Assembly (NCBI GenBank): GCA_016182785.1
Contig: JACPFU010000015.1
Location: forward strand, 1-64,000
Length of the DNA stretch: 64,000 nt
Source: Lysobacterales bacterium
GTDB taxonomy: Bacteria; Pseudomonadota; Gammaproteobacteria; Xanthomonadales; Ahniellaceae
Direction: 5' to 3'
Part shown: one piece after another, positions 31,624-40,004 of the stretch
Position numbering within the stretch: position 1 is the stretch's first letter
Layout of the letters: each line of letters begins with the position of its first letter
The notes under the pieces: generated by a model
Seen by the model: only the letters and a program-made list of their open reading frames with translations
Database searches by the model: none
Told to the model about the DNA's origin: nothing
Made by a program: the position numbers and the translations under genes

Positions 31624-31697
31624 ACGGTCTCTTGGCGCACTGGGGGAAGCGTCACGCACGGGCGTCGTCTGGGCAGGAATGCGAGTGGAGAGCTCCG

Positions 31698-34280
31698 ATG
31701 CGTGCACTGCTGCTGTGCTGCCTGTTCGTCCTTGCCACGCCGGTGCTGGCGCAGCGCGACTACACCGCGCCCGCCGACGCCGAGCGCACCGATGTCTGGT
31801 TCGACCCGGCCGATTCCGGCTGGGCGCTGACCATCGCGCCTTCGGGAGCGGTCAGCTCGGCGCTGCTCACCGATTTCGATGCCGGCGGCGCGCCGCGCTG
31901 GTGGTTTGGCGGCGCGCTGCGCACGGGCCCGGGGCGGGTCGCGATGCAGCTGTATCGGCCGCGTTGGGACGTCGCGCTCCAGCAGATGGCCGCGCCCACG
32001 CTGGCCGGACAACTGAGCTTCGTGCGCGACAGCGAAGACGCGGCGCATTTGGTGCTGCAGCTCGAAGGGCGGGTCCGCGAACACGCGCTGGTGCGCTATG
32101 TGGTCAATCGTGATTACAGCCTTGGCGATCGTTCCGGCTTCTGGTTCGACCCGGCCGATGGTGGCCACGGCCAGCTGCTGATTCAGCAAGGTCGTTGGGT
32201 GGGTTCGATCTCGCTCGGTTACGACCGCGGCGGAGCGCCGACCTGGGCGTTTGCGCAGGGTGATATCGGTGCCGGCCTGCTCGCGGCCACGCGCGTGCGC
32301 CGTGTCTGCGACCCCGGTTGCCGGCTGCTTGCGGAGGCCGGCGGCGAGACCCGCATCCGCTTCCTCGGCCAGGACGACGCGGTCGCCTCGATCCGCCTGG
32401 ACGACGCGCAGGGCACCTTCTGGTCGCGCCCGGACAAGGCGCTGTCGCGCTACACCGAGGCGCCGAACACGCGGCCGCACGCGGGTGCGCTGGCACGCTT
32501 CGCCGACGCCGCGGCGATGGCCCACTTCCTGCGCGAGACCGCGGCGATCAATCCGTACTACGGACTCGATGGCTGCATCGACTTCTCGCCCGGATTGCCG
32601 GCAGCAACCACCGCCAGCGATACCAACGTGCAGGAGGAAGGCGTCGACGAGTACGACCTGATCCAGCGAATCGGCGATCGCGTCTACAGCCTCGGCGTGC
32701 GCGACAACGGCGAGCAGCGGCTGCGCGTGCATGCGCTCGACGCGATGAACGCCGTGGCCAGCGAACTCGGTTCGCTGGCGCTGCCCGAAGGCACGCAGCC
32801 GATCGGGCTGCATGTCGCCGGGCAGGGTGCGCAGACGCGTCTGGTCCTGCTCGCCGGCGTGCATCCGTTCTACACGGCGTTTTCGTCGTCCTGCGGCTAC
32901 GAGCCGGTCGACGGGCGCGTGGTCATCGTCAGCTATGCGCTCGATGACAGCGGCGTGCCGCTGGAAGTCCGGCGCATCGAACTGCAGGGAATGTTCGCGA
33001 CCAGTCGGCTGATCGGCACGACCTTGTTCCTGGCCAGCTCGCGGTTGGTGCAGGTCAGCGAGGCCGGCGTGCCGGCATTGCCGCAGTGGCGGGAAAACGG
33101 CGGGCCGTGGCAGCCGATGGTCACGCTGGATTCGGTGTGGCTGCCGAACTTTGCACCCAACGACTACGAGCGCAGCCTGACCACCTTGTCGCGCTTCGAC
33201 CTTGGCGGTGGCGATCCCGCGTTCGTGTCGCTGTTCGCGCGCCCGGAGCTGTCCTACGTCGCGCCCGGCGCCTGGTATCTGGCGACCAGCGAGTACCGCA
33301 TCGCCTCGGGCATCGTGCCGCCCGGCGGCGGGCCACTGCAACTCGACATCCACAAGCTGGCGCTGCCCGACCTCGGCTATCGCGCCAGCGGCAGCGTGCC
33401 GGGCAGCATCGGCACGGAGAGCGAAGGTGCATTCCGCTTCTCCGAGCGCGCGGGAGATCTGCGCGTGCTGACCGACCATTCCTGGTCCTGGACGGCGACG
33501 AGCCTGTTCGAGCTCTCGGTGCTGCGCGAAGACAGCGCCAGCCAGCGCCTGGTGCGCATCGCCAGCCTGCCGAATGCGGCGCACCCCGAGCCGATCGGCC
33601 CGCCGCGCGAACGGCCGTATGGCGTGCGCTTCGTCGGCGATGCCGCGTTCGCGGTGAGCTTCTTCCGCACCGATCCGCTGTATGCGATCGACCTCACCGA
33701 CCCGCTCGATCCCAAGCTCGATTCGGCGCTCGAGATCACCGGCTACTCCGACTACCTGCATCCGCTGCCGGGCGGTTTCCTGCTCGGCGTCGGTCGCGAT
33801 GCGACCCCCGCGGCCGGTGGCGACGGCTGGGGCGGAGCCTGGTTGCTGGGCCTGAAGTTCAGCCTGTTCGACCAGCGCGATCCGACGCACCCGCTGGAGT
33901 CGTGGCGACAGACCAGCGGCACCCGCGGCAGCGATTCCGCGCTGCTGCGAGATCATCACGCCATCGCTGCTGCCAGCACGCCCGCCGGGCGCACGCGCAT
34001 CGCCATCCCGATCGTGCGCCACGACGGAGCGCTCCCCGAGCCCTGGTCCTGGGCCCCCTGGCAGTTCAGCGGCGTCGCCAGCTTCGAGATCGACGCGATG
34101 GGCGTCGTGCACGGCTACCGCGAACACGCCGCCGTCCACGCCGCAGCCACCACGCCGCCCTACCGCGACGTCGACGGCGCCCGCACCCTGCTGCTCGGCG
34201 ACAGCCTGTTCCTGTTCAGCAACGGCCACTGGTACGGCACCCGCTTCGATGCCACCACGCCGATGGCGGGGCCGTATTGA
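31698..34280 (+). CDS. Secreted beta-propeller protein (PF09826-like)
   Basis: 860 aa with signal peptide (LLLCCLFVLATPVLAQ). Residues about 25-230 have two copies of a module: WFDPADSGWALTI with GGAPRWWFG, and WFDPADGGHGQLL with GGAPTWAFAQG. The rest matches the bacterial beta-propeller family found in secreted proteins (TNVQEEGVDEYDLIQRIGD, SLFELSVLREDSASQRLV, YLHPLPGGFLLGVG). No catalytic site. Its last 29 codons (LLGDSLFLFSNGHWYGTRF ... AGPY) are duplicated at 35162-35256 beyond a toxin-antitoxin cassette. Possibly co-expressed with the metal receptor upstream. Confidence 0.85.
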   Translation: MRALLLCCLFVLATPVLAQRDYTAPADAERTDVWFDPADSGWALTIAPSGAVSSALLTDFDAGGAPRWWFGGALRTGPGRVAMQLYRPRWDVALQQMAAPTLAGQLSFVRDSEDAAHLVLQLEGRVREHALVRYVVNRDYSLGDRSGFWFDPADGGHGQLLIQQGRWVGSISLGYDRGGAPTWAFAQGDIGAGLLAATRVRRVCDPGCRLLAEAGGETRIRFLGQDDAVASIRLDDAQGTFWSRPDKALSRYTEAPNTRPHAGALARFADAAAMAHFLRETAAINPYYGLDGCIDFSPGLPAATTASDTNVQEEGVDEYDLIQRIGDRVYSLGVRDNGEQRLRVHALDAMNAVASELGSLALPEGTQPIGLHVAGQGAQTRLVLLAGVHPFYTAFSSSCGYEPVDGRVVIVSYALDDSGVPLEVRRIELQGMFATSRLIGTTLFLASSRLVQVSEAGVPALPQWRENGGPWQPMVTLDSVWLPNFAPNDYERSLTTLSRFDLGGGDPAFVSLFARPELSYVAPGAWYLATSEYRIASGIVPPGGGPLQLDIHKLALPDLGYRASGSVPGSIGTESEGAFRFSERAGDLRVLTDHSWSWTATSLFELSVLREDSASQRLVRIASLPNAAHPEPIGPPRERPYGVRFVGDAAFAVSFFRTDPLYAIDLTDPLDPKLDSALEITGYSDYLHPLPGGFLLGVGRDATPAAGGDGWGGAWLLGLKFSLFDQRDPTHPLESWRQTSGTRGSDSALLRDHHAIAAASTPAGRTRIAIPIVRHDGALPEPWSWAPWQFSGVASFEIDAMGVVHGYREHAAVHAAATTPPYRDVDGARTLLLGDSLFLFSNGHWYGTRFDATTPMAGPY

Positions 34281-34287
34281 ACGATCA
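34193..34287 (+). repeat. Left copy of a ~95-base direct repeat (3' end of the beta-propeller gene)
   Basis: Covers the last codons of the propeller gene, its stop and the following bases TGAACG-ATCA. It matches 35162-35256 with two substitutions in the coding part (GAT/GAC and TAT/TAC, both silent) and one inserted base after the stop. The vapC stop codon lies in its last three bases. Confidence 0.85.
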
Positions 34288-34740
34288 GGCGATGTCCGTG
34301 AAACGGATGCGATCCCCGAAGCGCCGGAAGTCCGCCGCGTTGTGCGTGAGCAGTTCAGGGATGCCGTAGGCGAGCATGGTGGCGACGATGTTGGCGTCGT
34401 GCACCTGCTTGCCGCCGATGGCGAGTTCCGACATCAGGCGCAACAGATGGGCGGTGACGGCGGCAGTATCGTCCGCGATCTCGAAATGCGCCTCGAAGTA
34501 GCGCAGACGTTCGACGACGATGGCCGCCGAAGCCGCATCCGCGAAGGACTGGGGTCGCGACCTTACTGCGGCAAATTCTCGCAGCACCTGGCGGCTGATC
34601 CACAGTGTTCTCCCCGCGCGTGCTGCCAGATTCAGCGCTGCGAGGGCCTGCTCGTGCAGCGGGGATTCGGCGATGTTCGCGTAGACCAATACATTGGTGT
34701 CGACGAACAGCGGAGACTGCTCAGCGGCCGTCATCGCCAT
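34285..34740 (-). CDS. VapC-type PIN-domain toxin
   Basis: 151 aa PIN ribonuclease toxin of a type II toxin-antitoxin pair. Conserved acidic sites: FVDTNVLVYA (Asp14), REF near residue 56, KQVHDANIVATM with Asp, and LLTHNAADFRRF at the C-terminal active site. PIN toxins cut tRNA or rRNA when the antitoxin is degraded. ATG 34740 overlaps the end of the antitoxin gene by 20 bases; a second Met two codons later is possible. The pair is enclosed by direct repeats of the propeller gene's 3' end, suggesting acquisition as a unit. Confidence 0.88.
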   Translation of the reverse strand: MAMTAAEQSPLFVDTNVLVYANIAESPLHEQALAALNLAARAGRTLWISRQVLREFAAVRSRPQSFADAASAAIVVERLRYFEAHFEIADDTAAVTAHLLRLMSELAIGGKQVHDANIVATMLAYGIPELLTHNAADFRRFGDRIRFTDIA

Positions 34741-34933
34741 AGAGGTGCTCGCGGCGCAGGCTCATGTGTTCCGGCCAGCGGCCGACGTGGTCGACTGGAA
34801 AGTCCAGCGACGCACGTTGCGCCCGGCGCCCGGCCCGGCTGCGCAGGAAGTCGATGAAGTCCTCAACCTCCAGGATGCGCTCGGGCGGCAGTTCGCGGAG
34901 TTTTTCGACCAGGGACATCGGGTCAGCGTGCAC
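34721..34933 (-). CDS. VapB-like antitoxin (DUF2281-like)
   Basis: 70 aa. The N-terminal half (LVEKLRELPPERILEVEDF then IDFLRSR) is typical of small DUF2281-type antitoxins that wrap around a PIN toxin; the basic C-terminal half would reach into the toxin. It precedes and overlaps the toxin gene, the usual order. A second Met (MSLVEKL) six residues in could be the real start. The promoter region carries a large nested inverted repeat (34964-35033), a possible autoregulation site. Confidence 0.8.
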   Translation of the reverse strand: MHADPMSLVEKLRELPPERILEVEDFIDFLRSRAGRRAQRASLDFPVDHVGRWPEHMSLRREHLYGDDGR

Positions 34934-34963
34934 GGAGCGCCTCCTGAATGCGTGCGGTGCGAT

Positions 34964-35033
34964 CAGCGGTGAGCGTCGTGATCTGAGCCCATGTGCTTGG
35001 GCTCAGCCCTGACGACAGACGTGTTCACCGCTG
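34964..35033. repeat. 70-base nested inverted repeat upstream of the antitoxin
   Basis: Three sets of arms are nested. Outer CAGCGGTGA (34964-34972) pairs with TCACCGCTG (35025-35033). Middle GTCGT (34975-34979) pairs with ACGAC (35012-35016). Inner CTGAGCCCA (34983-34991) pairs with TGGGCTCAG (34998-35006) with a 6-base loop. It lies 31 bases before the antitoxin start and could be an operator, a cruciform recombination site or a remnant element end. Confidence 0.7.
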
Positions 35034-35161
35034 CTGGCCTGAGCCTACCAGTTTGGCGCGGGGGAGGTAGACGAGCGCGTCCGGAGCCCGGTGGGTCAAC
35101 AGCGGTCGCGCCCTCTTCGCGGGCAACAATGTGATCGAGCACCCCGAGCCCGGGTGTTGGC

Positions 35162-35256
35162 GCTCGGCGACAGCCTGTTCCTGTTCAGCAACGGCCACTG
35201 GTACGGCACCCGCTTCGACGCCACCACGCCGATGGCGGGGCCGTACTGAACGGATC
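35162..35256 (+). pseudogene. Right copy of the propeller-gene 3' end (orphan fragment)
   Basis: Encodes LGDSLFLFSNGHWYGTRFD and on to the AGPY stop, almost identical to the end of the 31698-34280 gene, but with no start or upstream domain. In-frame similarity upstream of 35162 (ARVLALGDS versus ARTLLLGDS) is much weaker, so near-identity starts abruptly. It is a duplicated attachment-like site or the remains of a second gene copy. Confidence 0.8.
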
Positions 35257-35302
35257 ATGCCAGCGGATTGCGCCAGCGCGCCGCGAGCTCGATGTCGATC
35301 GC

Positions 35303-35563
35303 ATGCACGACAAAGGAGCGGCGTGCACGCGGTCGCTGCCGGTCCGTTTCCTTGACCACCGAGACCCGGCAATCGCAGACTCCGGGCGAGCTCCAGCGTT
35401 GTGCTGGCGGGCAGGCGGCGATCCCTCAGTGAAGTCTTCCGCGAATCACCGGCAGGAATTCATCGCAGCGGCGTGGGTCGTCGCGATGCTCGTGACCGGC
35501 GTTCTCGTCTTCGCAGTGGGAGCGTCGACCGTTCGAGCAACGGGCCTCTGTGGGAGTGCATGA
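35303..35563 (+). CDS. Possible small single-pass membrane protein
   Basis: 86 aa open frame from ATG 35303; a GTG at 35429 would give 44 aa. The C-terminal part has one clear hydrophobic helix (AAWVVAMLVTGVLVFAVGA). Its stop overlaps the ATG of the next gene (ATGA), which argues for real translation. The N-terminal half before 35429 looks less protein-like. No family known. Confidence 0.4.
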   Translation: MHDKGAACTRSLPVRFLDHRDPAIADSGRAPALCWRAGGDPSVKSSANHRQEFIAAAWVVAMLVTGVLVFAVGASTVRATGLCGSA

Positions 35564-36060
35564 ACATGCCGCGAGCTTTGCTGCGACGACCTTGTCCGTT
35601 CATGCAGATTGCGTCCCTGCCGCTTCGGCGTGGCAGCCAGCTGGCGTTCTTTCGAGGCGCAGTACTCGGCATCGCCTGGCTCGTTGCGGTTTCCGGTGCC
35701 AACGCCGCCGACGAGGGCGCGGTGTGCATCGCCGATGTTCCCGCCGCAACGCCAGGAGAAAAATCCCTGCACAACGCGACCGCGTCGGAGGCTCCCTACG
35801 ACTTCACCGTTCGCATCGGAGATCGACCGGCGGTCGCCACCTCGCCCGACCGGTCGGTGCTGGTGCAGGGCTTGGCGACTTCTGCCGCACACCGGGTGGT
35901 GATCAAGCGCAATGGCAAGCCGTTCGCGTCGTTCCTGCTCCGGATCGCAGACTACAAATCAGAAACCGTCTGCATGTGGCTTGGACCGCTCTATGAAAGC
36001 TGGTCGGTCTGGCCGATGGCGGAGGCGAAACACCTTTGCGCATGCGACGGACTGCAGTGA
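35560..36060 (+). CDS. Exported protein of unknown function
   Basis: 166 aa. After a basic N-terminus a hydrophobic stretch (FRGAVLGIAWLVAVSGANAA) fits a signal peptide; a later Met (MQIASLPLRR) could be the true start. The mature part has four Cys (CIADVP, VCMWLG, HLCACDG) that may form disulfides. No family recognised. It overlaps the upstream small membrane ORF by ATGA and the downstream lipoprotein by TGATG, so the three are likely one operon. Confidence 0.65.
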   Translation: MNMPRALLRRPCPFMQIASLPLRRGSQLAFFRGAVLGIAWLVAVSGANAADEGAVCIADVPAATPGEKSLHNATASEAPYDFTVRIGDRPAVATSPDRSVLVQGLATSAAHRVVIKRNGKPFASFLLRIADYKSETVCMWLGPLYESWSVWPMAEAKHLCACDGLQ

Positions 36061-36548
36061 TGTCGGCGCAGTGCTCTGCCGCCTTGCCGGCCATTGCCCG
36101 TGTGGCCGTTGCGGCAGCACTCCTGCTGCTCGGCGGCTGCGCGGTGATGCCTTGGCCGCATCGCGCGAACGTCACCCCTGCTGTGTCGGGCGTGTTGCGC
36201 GACGCCGAGGGTCCGCTGCCCGATGTTCCGGTGAGGGTGTGCGAGGCCACTCGAAACCAATGCTGCACCGGCCGCGCGTATGAGTCGGTCACTTCGGCCA
36301 CCGGCGCCTTCCATGTTCGCGCCGGTCGCGAATTCCATTTCTTGGTGTACGTCATGGCCCATCGGAATTTCTACTGGTGTCTGTCGTTTCGCCCGGGCGA
36401 CCAGTGGCAGAGCATCGGCCCAATTCGCGACTACACCCTGATCGACTCGGGTCCGATCGATTCCGAGGCCAGCCCCGTCGAGTGCTCCCTTGGCGTTGAC
36501 GGCTTGTCCTGCATCGGCCCGCAGGGACGGCTTGGCGACGGCGGATGA
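36060..36548 (+). CDS. Lipoprotein with carboxypeptidase-regulatory-like domain
   Basis: 162 aa from the ATG that overlaps the previous stop (TGATG). ATG 36042 is an alternative. Lipobox LLGGC places it in a membrane. The rest looks like a transthyretin/carboxypeptidase regulatory fold: ANVTPAVSGVLRDAEGPLPD, VPVRVCE, SVTSATGAFHVRAGREF, a beta-sandwich often found on secreted or lipid-anchored proteins. Six further Cys are present. Function unknown; part of the three-gene coupled operon. Confidence 0.7.
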   Translation: MSAQCSAALPAIARVAVAAALLLLGGCAVMPWPHRANVTPAVSGVLRDAEGPLPDVPVRVCEATRNQCCTGRAYESVTSATGAFHVRAGREFHFLVYVMAHRNFYWCLSFRPGDQWQSIGPIRDYTLIDSGPIDSEASPVECSLGVDGLSCIGPQGRLGDGG

Positions 36549-36645
36549 GCCTCCCTCAATCGACGCATACCGCGTGGCGAGCTGACGGATCAGGCGAAAG
36601 CTCTGGGAAGCCGCGCTCGATATCGGCGAGGCGTTGCTGCGGACT

Positions 36646-37281
36646 TCACTCGGTTGATGCGGGTGGCGCGTTGTCGGTGCACTGGATGCTCTTGTCGACG
36701 GCGGCGATCGTCGCGAGTGCTGTCTCCGACCAGTCTCCCTTCTCCGGCCGCATGTCGCCAAGCACCAGGAAGCGCGAGCCGGCACTCGATGCTGGAAGGT
36801 CGAAGCCCTCGTAGATCTGCGGGTCGCCCAGAAACGTGAATCGGTAGACCACGCCGGTGATTTCCAGACCGCACCAGCGCACGCTGCGGCCGGGAAGCGG
36901 CCCCTCCGAGGGCGCGCTGTCCGATGCCATGGTGCCGACCAGCGTGGCAAGGTAGTCGGCAACTTTCATCGTGTGTTTCGGTGAGTGCAGTTCGAGTTCA
37001 AAGTCGCCGCGTTCGACGGACCAGCTCGGGTAGGCGTCACGATCGACCGTTGCGCGCAGCAATGCCGGGTATTGGAAGCTCACGCCTGCTTGCGAGAACT
37101 CGGTCAGCTCGGTGAGCGCGGACGGCGACGGCGCGCCGCGCAGTTGGTCCACCATCGCGTCGATGAACACGCCCGTCAGTGAACGCTCACGCGCCTCGGC
37201 CGGCGCCGGCGCAGGACGGTCGTCTCCTGCACATCCGGTCAGCGCCAGGAGCAAGGTCGATGCGGCCATCGACTTCCACAT
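36646..37281 (-). CDS. Lipoprotein of unknown function
   Basis: 211 aa. The start at ATG 37281 is supported by a GGAGA ribosome site and the lipobox LALTGC (LTGC-type). The mature protein has ALTELTEFSQAGVSFQYPAL and YPSWSVERGDFELELHS, a mixed fold I do not recognise. It ends without the shared tail. It is convergent with the three-gene coupled operon and separated from rsmE by 125 bases. Confidence 0.75.
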   Translation of the reverse strand: MWKSMAASTLLLALTGCAGDDRPAPAPAEARERSLTGVFIDAMVDQLRGAPSPSALTELTEFSQAGVSFQYPALLRATVDRDAYPSWSVERGDFELELHSPKHTMKVADYLATLVGTMASDSAPSEGPLPGRSVRWCGLEITGVVYRFTFLGDPQIYEGFDLPASSAGSRFLVLGDMRPEKGDWSETALATIAAVDKSIQCTDNAPPASTE

Positions 37282-37406
37282 GCGGTTTCTCCGTGGGGAG
37301 TGGAATGAAAGCGGAGGATAGGAAATCCGAAGCCACTTTTCGCGAACTGGTTGCGGGCGACTGGCGTTGAACGCGGGCTGCCGTGGCCGCGTCACGTCGC
37401 GTGCAG

Positions 37407-38144
37407 CTACCCCAAATCCCCGAAGCGGGTCTGCAGGGCGGCGATTGCGGCGAGGCCGGCGGTTTCGGTGCGGAGGATGCGTGGGCCGAGGGTGATGCGC
37501 TGGAAGCGGGCTTGTTCAAGTACGGCCAGGTCGCGGTCGGAGAAGCCGCCTTCGGGGCCGATGGCGATGGCGACGCTGTCGCGGCATTCGATGCGCGACA
37601 GGGTCTCGCCACCGTCCGGGTGCAGCACCAGGCGCGTGTCGTCGGCGTCGGCGTCGGCGAACAGGCGCGCGGCGCGCTCCAGCGGCAGCGGCGATTCGAT
37701 CTGCGGCAGTTGCGCGCGGCCGCATTGCTCGCAGGCGGACTCGATCACGCGCTGCCAGTGCACGATGCGCTTGTCGGCGCGGTCCTCGTCGAGCCGCACT
37801 TCGGTGCGGTCGCTGCTGACCGGCACGATCTTGACCACGCCGAGCTCGGTCGCCTTCTGCAGGATCAGGTCCATTTTTTCGCCGCGCGCGATCGCCTGTA
37901 CCAGTGTCACCGCCAGCGGCGATTCGTTGGTCACCGCATCGACCCGGTTCAGCAGCACGCGCGCCTCGCGCTTGCCGAGACTGATCTGCCCGGAGTAGTC
38001 GTGGCCATCGCCATTGAACAGGGTCACGGCATCACCCTCGCGCAGGCGCAGCACGCGCACGGCGTGGTTCGCGGCAGCTTCGGAGAGGATCGCGGCCTGG
38101 CCGGACTGCAGGGGTTGGTCGACGAACAGACGAATGCGGCGCAT
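37407..38144 (-). CDS. rsmE: 16S rRNA (uracil-1498-N3)-methyltransferase
   Basis: 245 aa SPOUT methyltransferase. The N-terminal PUA-like part (RLFVDQPL, HAVRVLRLREGD) and the C-terminal knot (LVQAIARGEKMDLILQKATE, LGVVKIVPVSSDRTEV, AIAIGPEGGFSDRDL, LGPRILRTETAGLAAIAAL) are diagnostic; the last motif binds SAM. It methylates U1498 in the decoding region of 16S rRNA. Starts at ATG 38144. The convergence of sequence motifs makes the call secure. It is seven bases from bioA. Confidence 0.96.
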   Translation of the reverse strand: MRRIRLFVDQPLQSGQAAILSEAAANHAVRVLRLREGDAVTLFNGDGHDYSGQISLGKREARVLLNRVDAVTNESPLAVTLVQAIARGEKMDLILQKATELGVVKIVPVSSDRTEVRLDEDRADKRIVHWQRVIESACEQCGRAQLPQIESPLPLERAARLFADADADDTRLVLHPDGGETLSRIECRDSVAIAIGPEGGFSDRDLAVLEQARFQRITLGPRILRTETAGLAAIAALQTRFGDLG

Positions 38145-38151
38145 GCGGACC

Positions 38152-39498
38152 TCAGGAAACGGCGTGAGCGATGCCTTCGCGCGCGACCTCGACCATGAAC
38201 TCGATCTCGTCGGGCGTGATGCAGTACGGCGGCATGAAATAGACGGTGGAGCCGAGCGGACGCAGCAACACGCCGCGTTCGAGGCCATGACGAACCACGC
38301 GCAGGCCACGGCGCTCGCTCCAGGCGAAGGCGCGGCCATCGGCGTCGACCAGATCGAAGGCGGCGATCATGCCGGTCTGGCGCAAGTGGCGGACCTGCGC
38401 GTGATGGCGCAGCGGCGCGAGCGTCGTGGCGAGATGCTGGGCCAGCGCGTGATTGCGCGCCAGCACCGGTTCGTCGCGGAAGATGTTCAACACTTCGAGC
38501 GCAACGCGGCAGCCGAGCGCGTTGCCGGTGTAGCTGTGCGAATGCAGGAACGCGCGCAACTTCGTGTACTCGTCGTAGAAGCTCTGGTAGACGGCCTCGG
38601 TCGCGAGCACCGCCGACAACGGCAGATAACCGCCGCTCAGGCCCTTGGACAGGCACATCAGGTCGGGCGCGATGCCGGCCTGCGCGCACGCGAACATCGT
38701 GCCGGTGCGGCCGAAGCCGACCGCGATTTCATCGGCGATCAACAACACGCGATGCCGGTCGCAGGCGGCGCGAGCACGCCGCAGGTATTCCGCGTCGTGC
38801 ATGCGCATGCCGGCCGCGCATTGCACCAGCGGCTCAATGATCAGCGCGCAGACCGAATCGCCGTGCTCGGCGAGCAGTGCATCGAGCGCGTCGGCGGCGC
38901 GCACCGCCACATCAAGTGCAGTCTCGCCCGGCTGCGCCGCGGTCGTGTCCGGCGACGGTGCGGTCAGCGGCGTCAGCAGCAGTGGCGCATAGGTCTCGCG
39001 ATAGAGCGGGATGTCGGTGACCGAGAGCGCGCCGAGGGTTTCGCCGTGGTAGCCACCGGCGAGCGCGACGAACTTGGTGCGCTGCGCGTCGCCGCGGTTG
39101 CGGCAATGGTGGAACGCGAGCTTGAGCGCGATCTCGACCGCGCTGGAGCCGTTGTCGGCGTACTGCACGCGCGTCAGCCCCTTGGGCGCGATCGCGACCA
39201 GGCGTTCCGCCAGTTCGATCGCCGGCTGGTGGGTGAAGCCGGCCAGGATCACGTGTTCGAGCCGGCCGATCTGCTCGCGCAGCGCCGCGTCGAGGCGCGG
39301 GTGCGCATGCCCGAACAGGTTCACCCACCAGCTCGAGATCGCGTCCAGGTAGCGCTTGCCGTCGTAGTCGACGAGCCACGCGCCGCTGGCGCTGCGGATT
39401 GGAACCATCGGCAGCGTTTCGTGGTCGTGCATCTGCGTGCACGGGTGCCAAACCACGGCCAGGTCGCGGCGGGCGAGTTCGGCGTTGCTCGGGCTCAA
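38152..39498 (-). CDS. bioA: Adenosylmethionine-8-amino-7-oxononanoate aminotransferase
   Basis: 448 aa class III aminotransferase of biotin synthesis (KAPA + SAM to DAPA). The motifs are AVVWHPCTQM, ISSWWVNLFGHAHP, NGSSAVEIALKLAFHHCRN, GGYHGETLGALSVTD, IADEIAVGFGRTGTMFA and SKGLSGGYLPLSAVLAT with the PLP lysine. No ATG fits the start; TTG 39498 (then SPSNAELARRDLAVVW) gives the usual length and does not reach the divergent gspG. No other bio gene is nearby. Confidence 0.93.
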   Translation of the reverse strand: MSPSNAELARRDLAVVWHPCTQMHDHETLPMVPIRSASGAWLVDYDGKRYLDAISSWWVNLFGHAHPRLDAALREQIGRLEHVILAGFTHQPAIELAERLVAIAPKGLTRVQYADNGSSAVEIALKLAFHHCRNRGDAQRTKFVALAGGYHGETLGALSVTDIPLYRETYAPLLLTPLTAPSPDTTAAQPGETALDVAVRAADALDALLAEHGDSVCALIIEPLVQCAAGMRMHDAEYLRRARAACDRHRVLLIADEIAVGFGRTGTMFACAQAGIAPDLMCLSKGLSGGYLPLSAVLATEAVYQSFYDEYTKLRAFLHSHSYTGNALGCRVALEVLNIFRDEPVLARNHALAQHLATTLAPLRHHAQVRHLRQTGMIAAFDLVDADGRAFAWSERRGLRVVRHGLERGVLLRPLGSTVYFMPPYCITPDEIEFMVEVAREGIAHAVS

Positions 39499-39570
39499 CG
39501 TGGGATACCGGTGATGGAGGAGTGCTGGGTTATGATCGTGGCCGATTCCGATGACGGCAAGGTGTTTCCG

Positions 39571-39999
39571 ATGCAGGTTCGTGGTGCGCGTGGCTTCACG
39601 TTGATCGAAGTGCTGGTGGTGGTCGTGATCCTCGCGATCCTCGCGGCGATCGTGGTGCCGCGCGTGATCGGCCGCACCGACGACGCCATGATCGCGAAGG
39701 CCAAGGCCGACGTGCAGGGCCTGTCGACGGCGTTGAACCTGTACAAGCTCGACAATTTCACCTATCCGAGCACCGATCAGGGCCTCGATGCGCTGGTGCG
39801 CAAGCCCGGCGGCTCGCCGGAGGCGGCCAACTGGCGTAGCGGCGGCTATATCGAGCGGCTGCCGAAGGACCCGTGGAACCGCGACTACCAGTACGTCGCG
39901 CCGGGCAGCCACGGCGACTTCGATGTCTATTCGCTCGGCAAGGACGGCCAGAGCGGCGGCGAGGGCATCGCCGCCGACATCGGCAACTGGACCGAGTGA
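39571..39999 (+). CDS. gspG: Type II secretion major pseudopilin GspG
   Basis: 142 aa. Prepilin cleavage site RGARG|FTLIEV with Phe at +1 and Glu at +5, then the hydrophobic helix (VLVVVVILAILAAIVVP). The mature part has the GspG signatures DVQGLSTALNLYKLDN, YPSTDQGLDALV, PKDPWNRDYQYVAPG and the calcium-site end (YSLGKDGQSGGEG). GspG subunits form the endopilus that pushes substrates through the outer membrane secretin. Start ATG 39571 was preferred over upstream Met codons for the short leader and AAGGTG site. First gene of gspGHIJK. Confidence 0.96.
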   Translation: MQVRGARGFTLIEVLVVVVILAILAAIVVPRVIGRTDDAMIAKAKADVQGLSTALNLYKLDNFTYPSTDQGLDALVRKPGGSPEAANWRSGGYIERLPKDPWNRDYQYVAPGSHGDFDVYSLGKDGQSGGEGIAADIGNWTE

Positions 40000-40004
40000 G
40001 TGCG

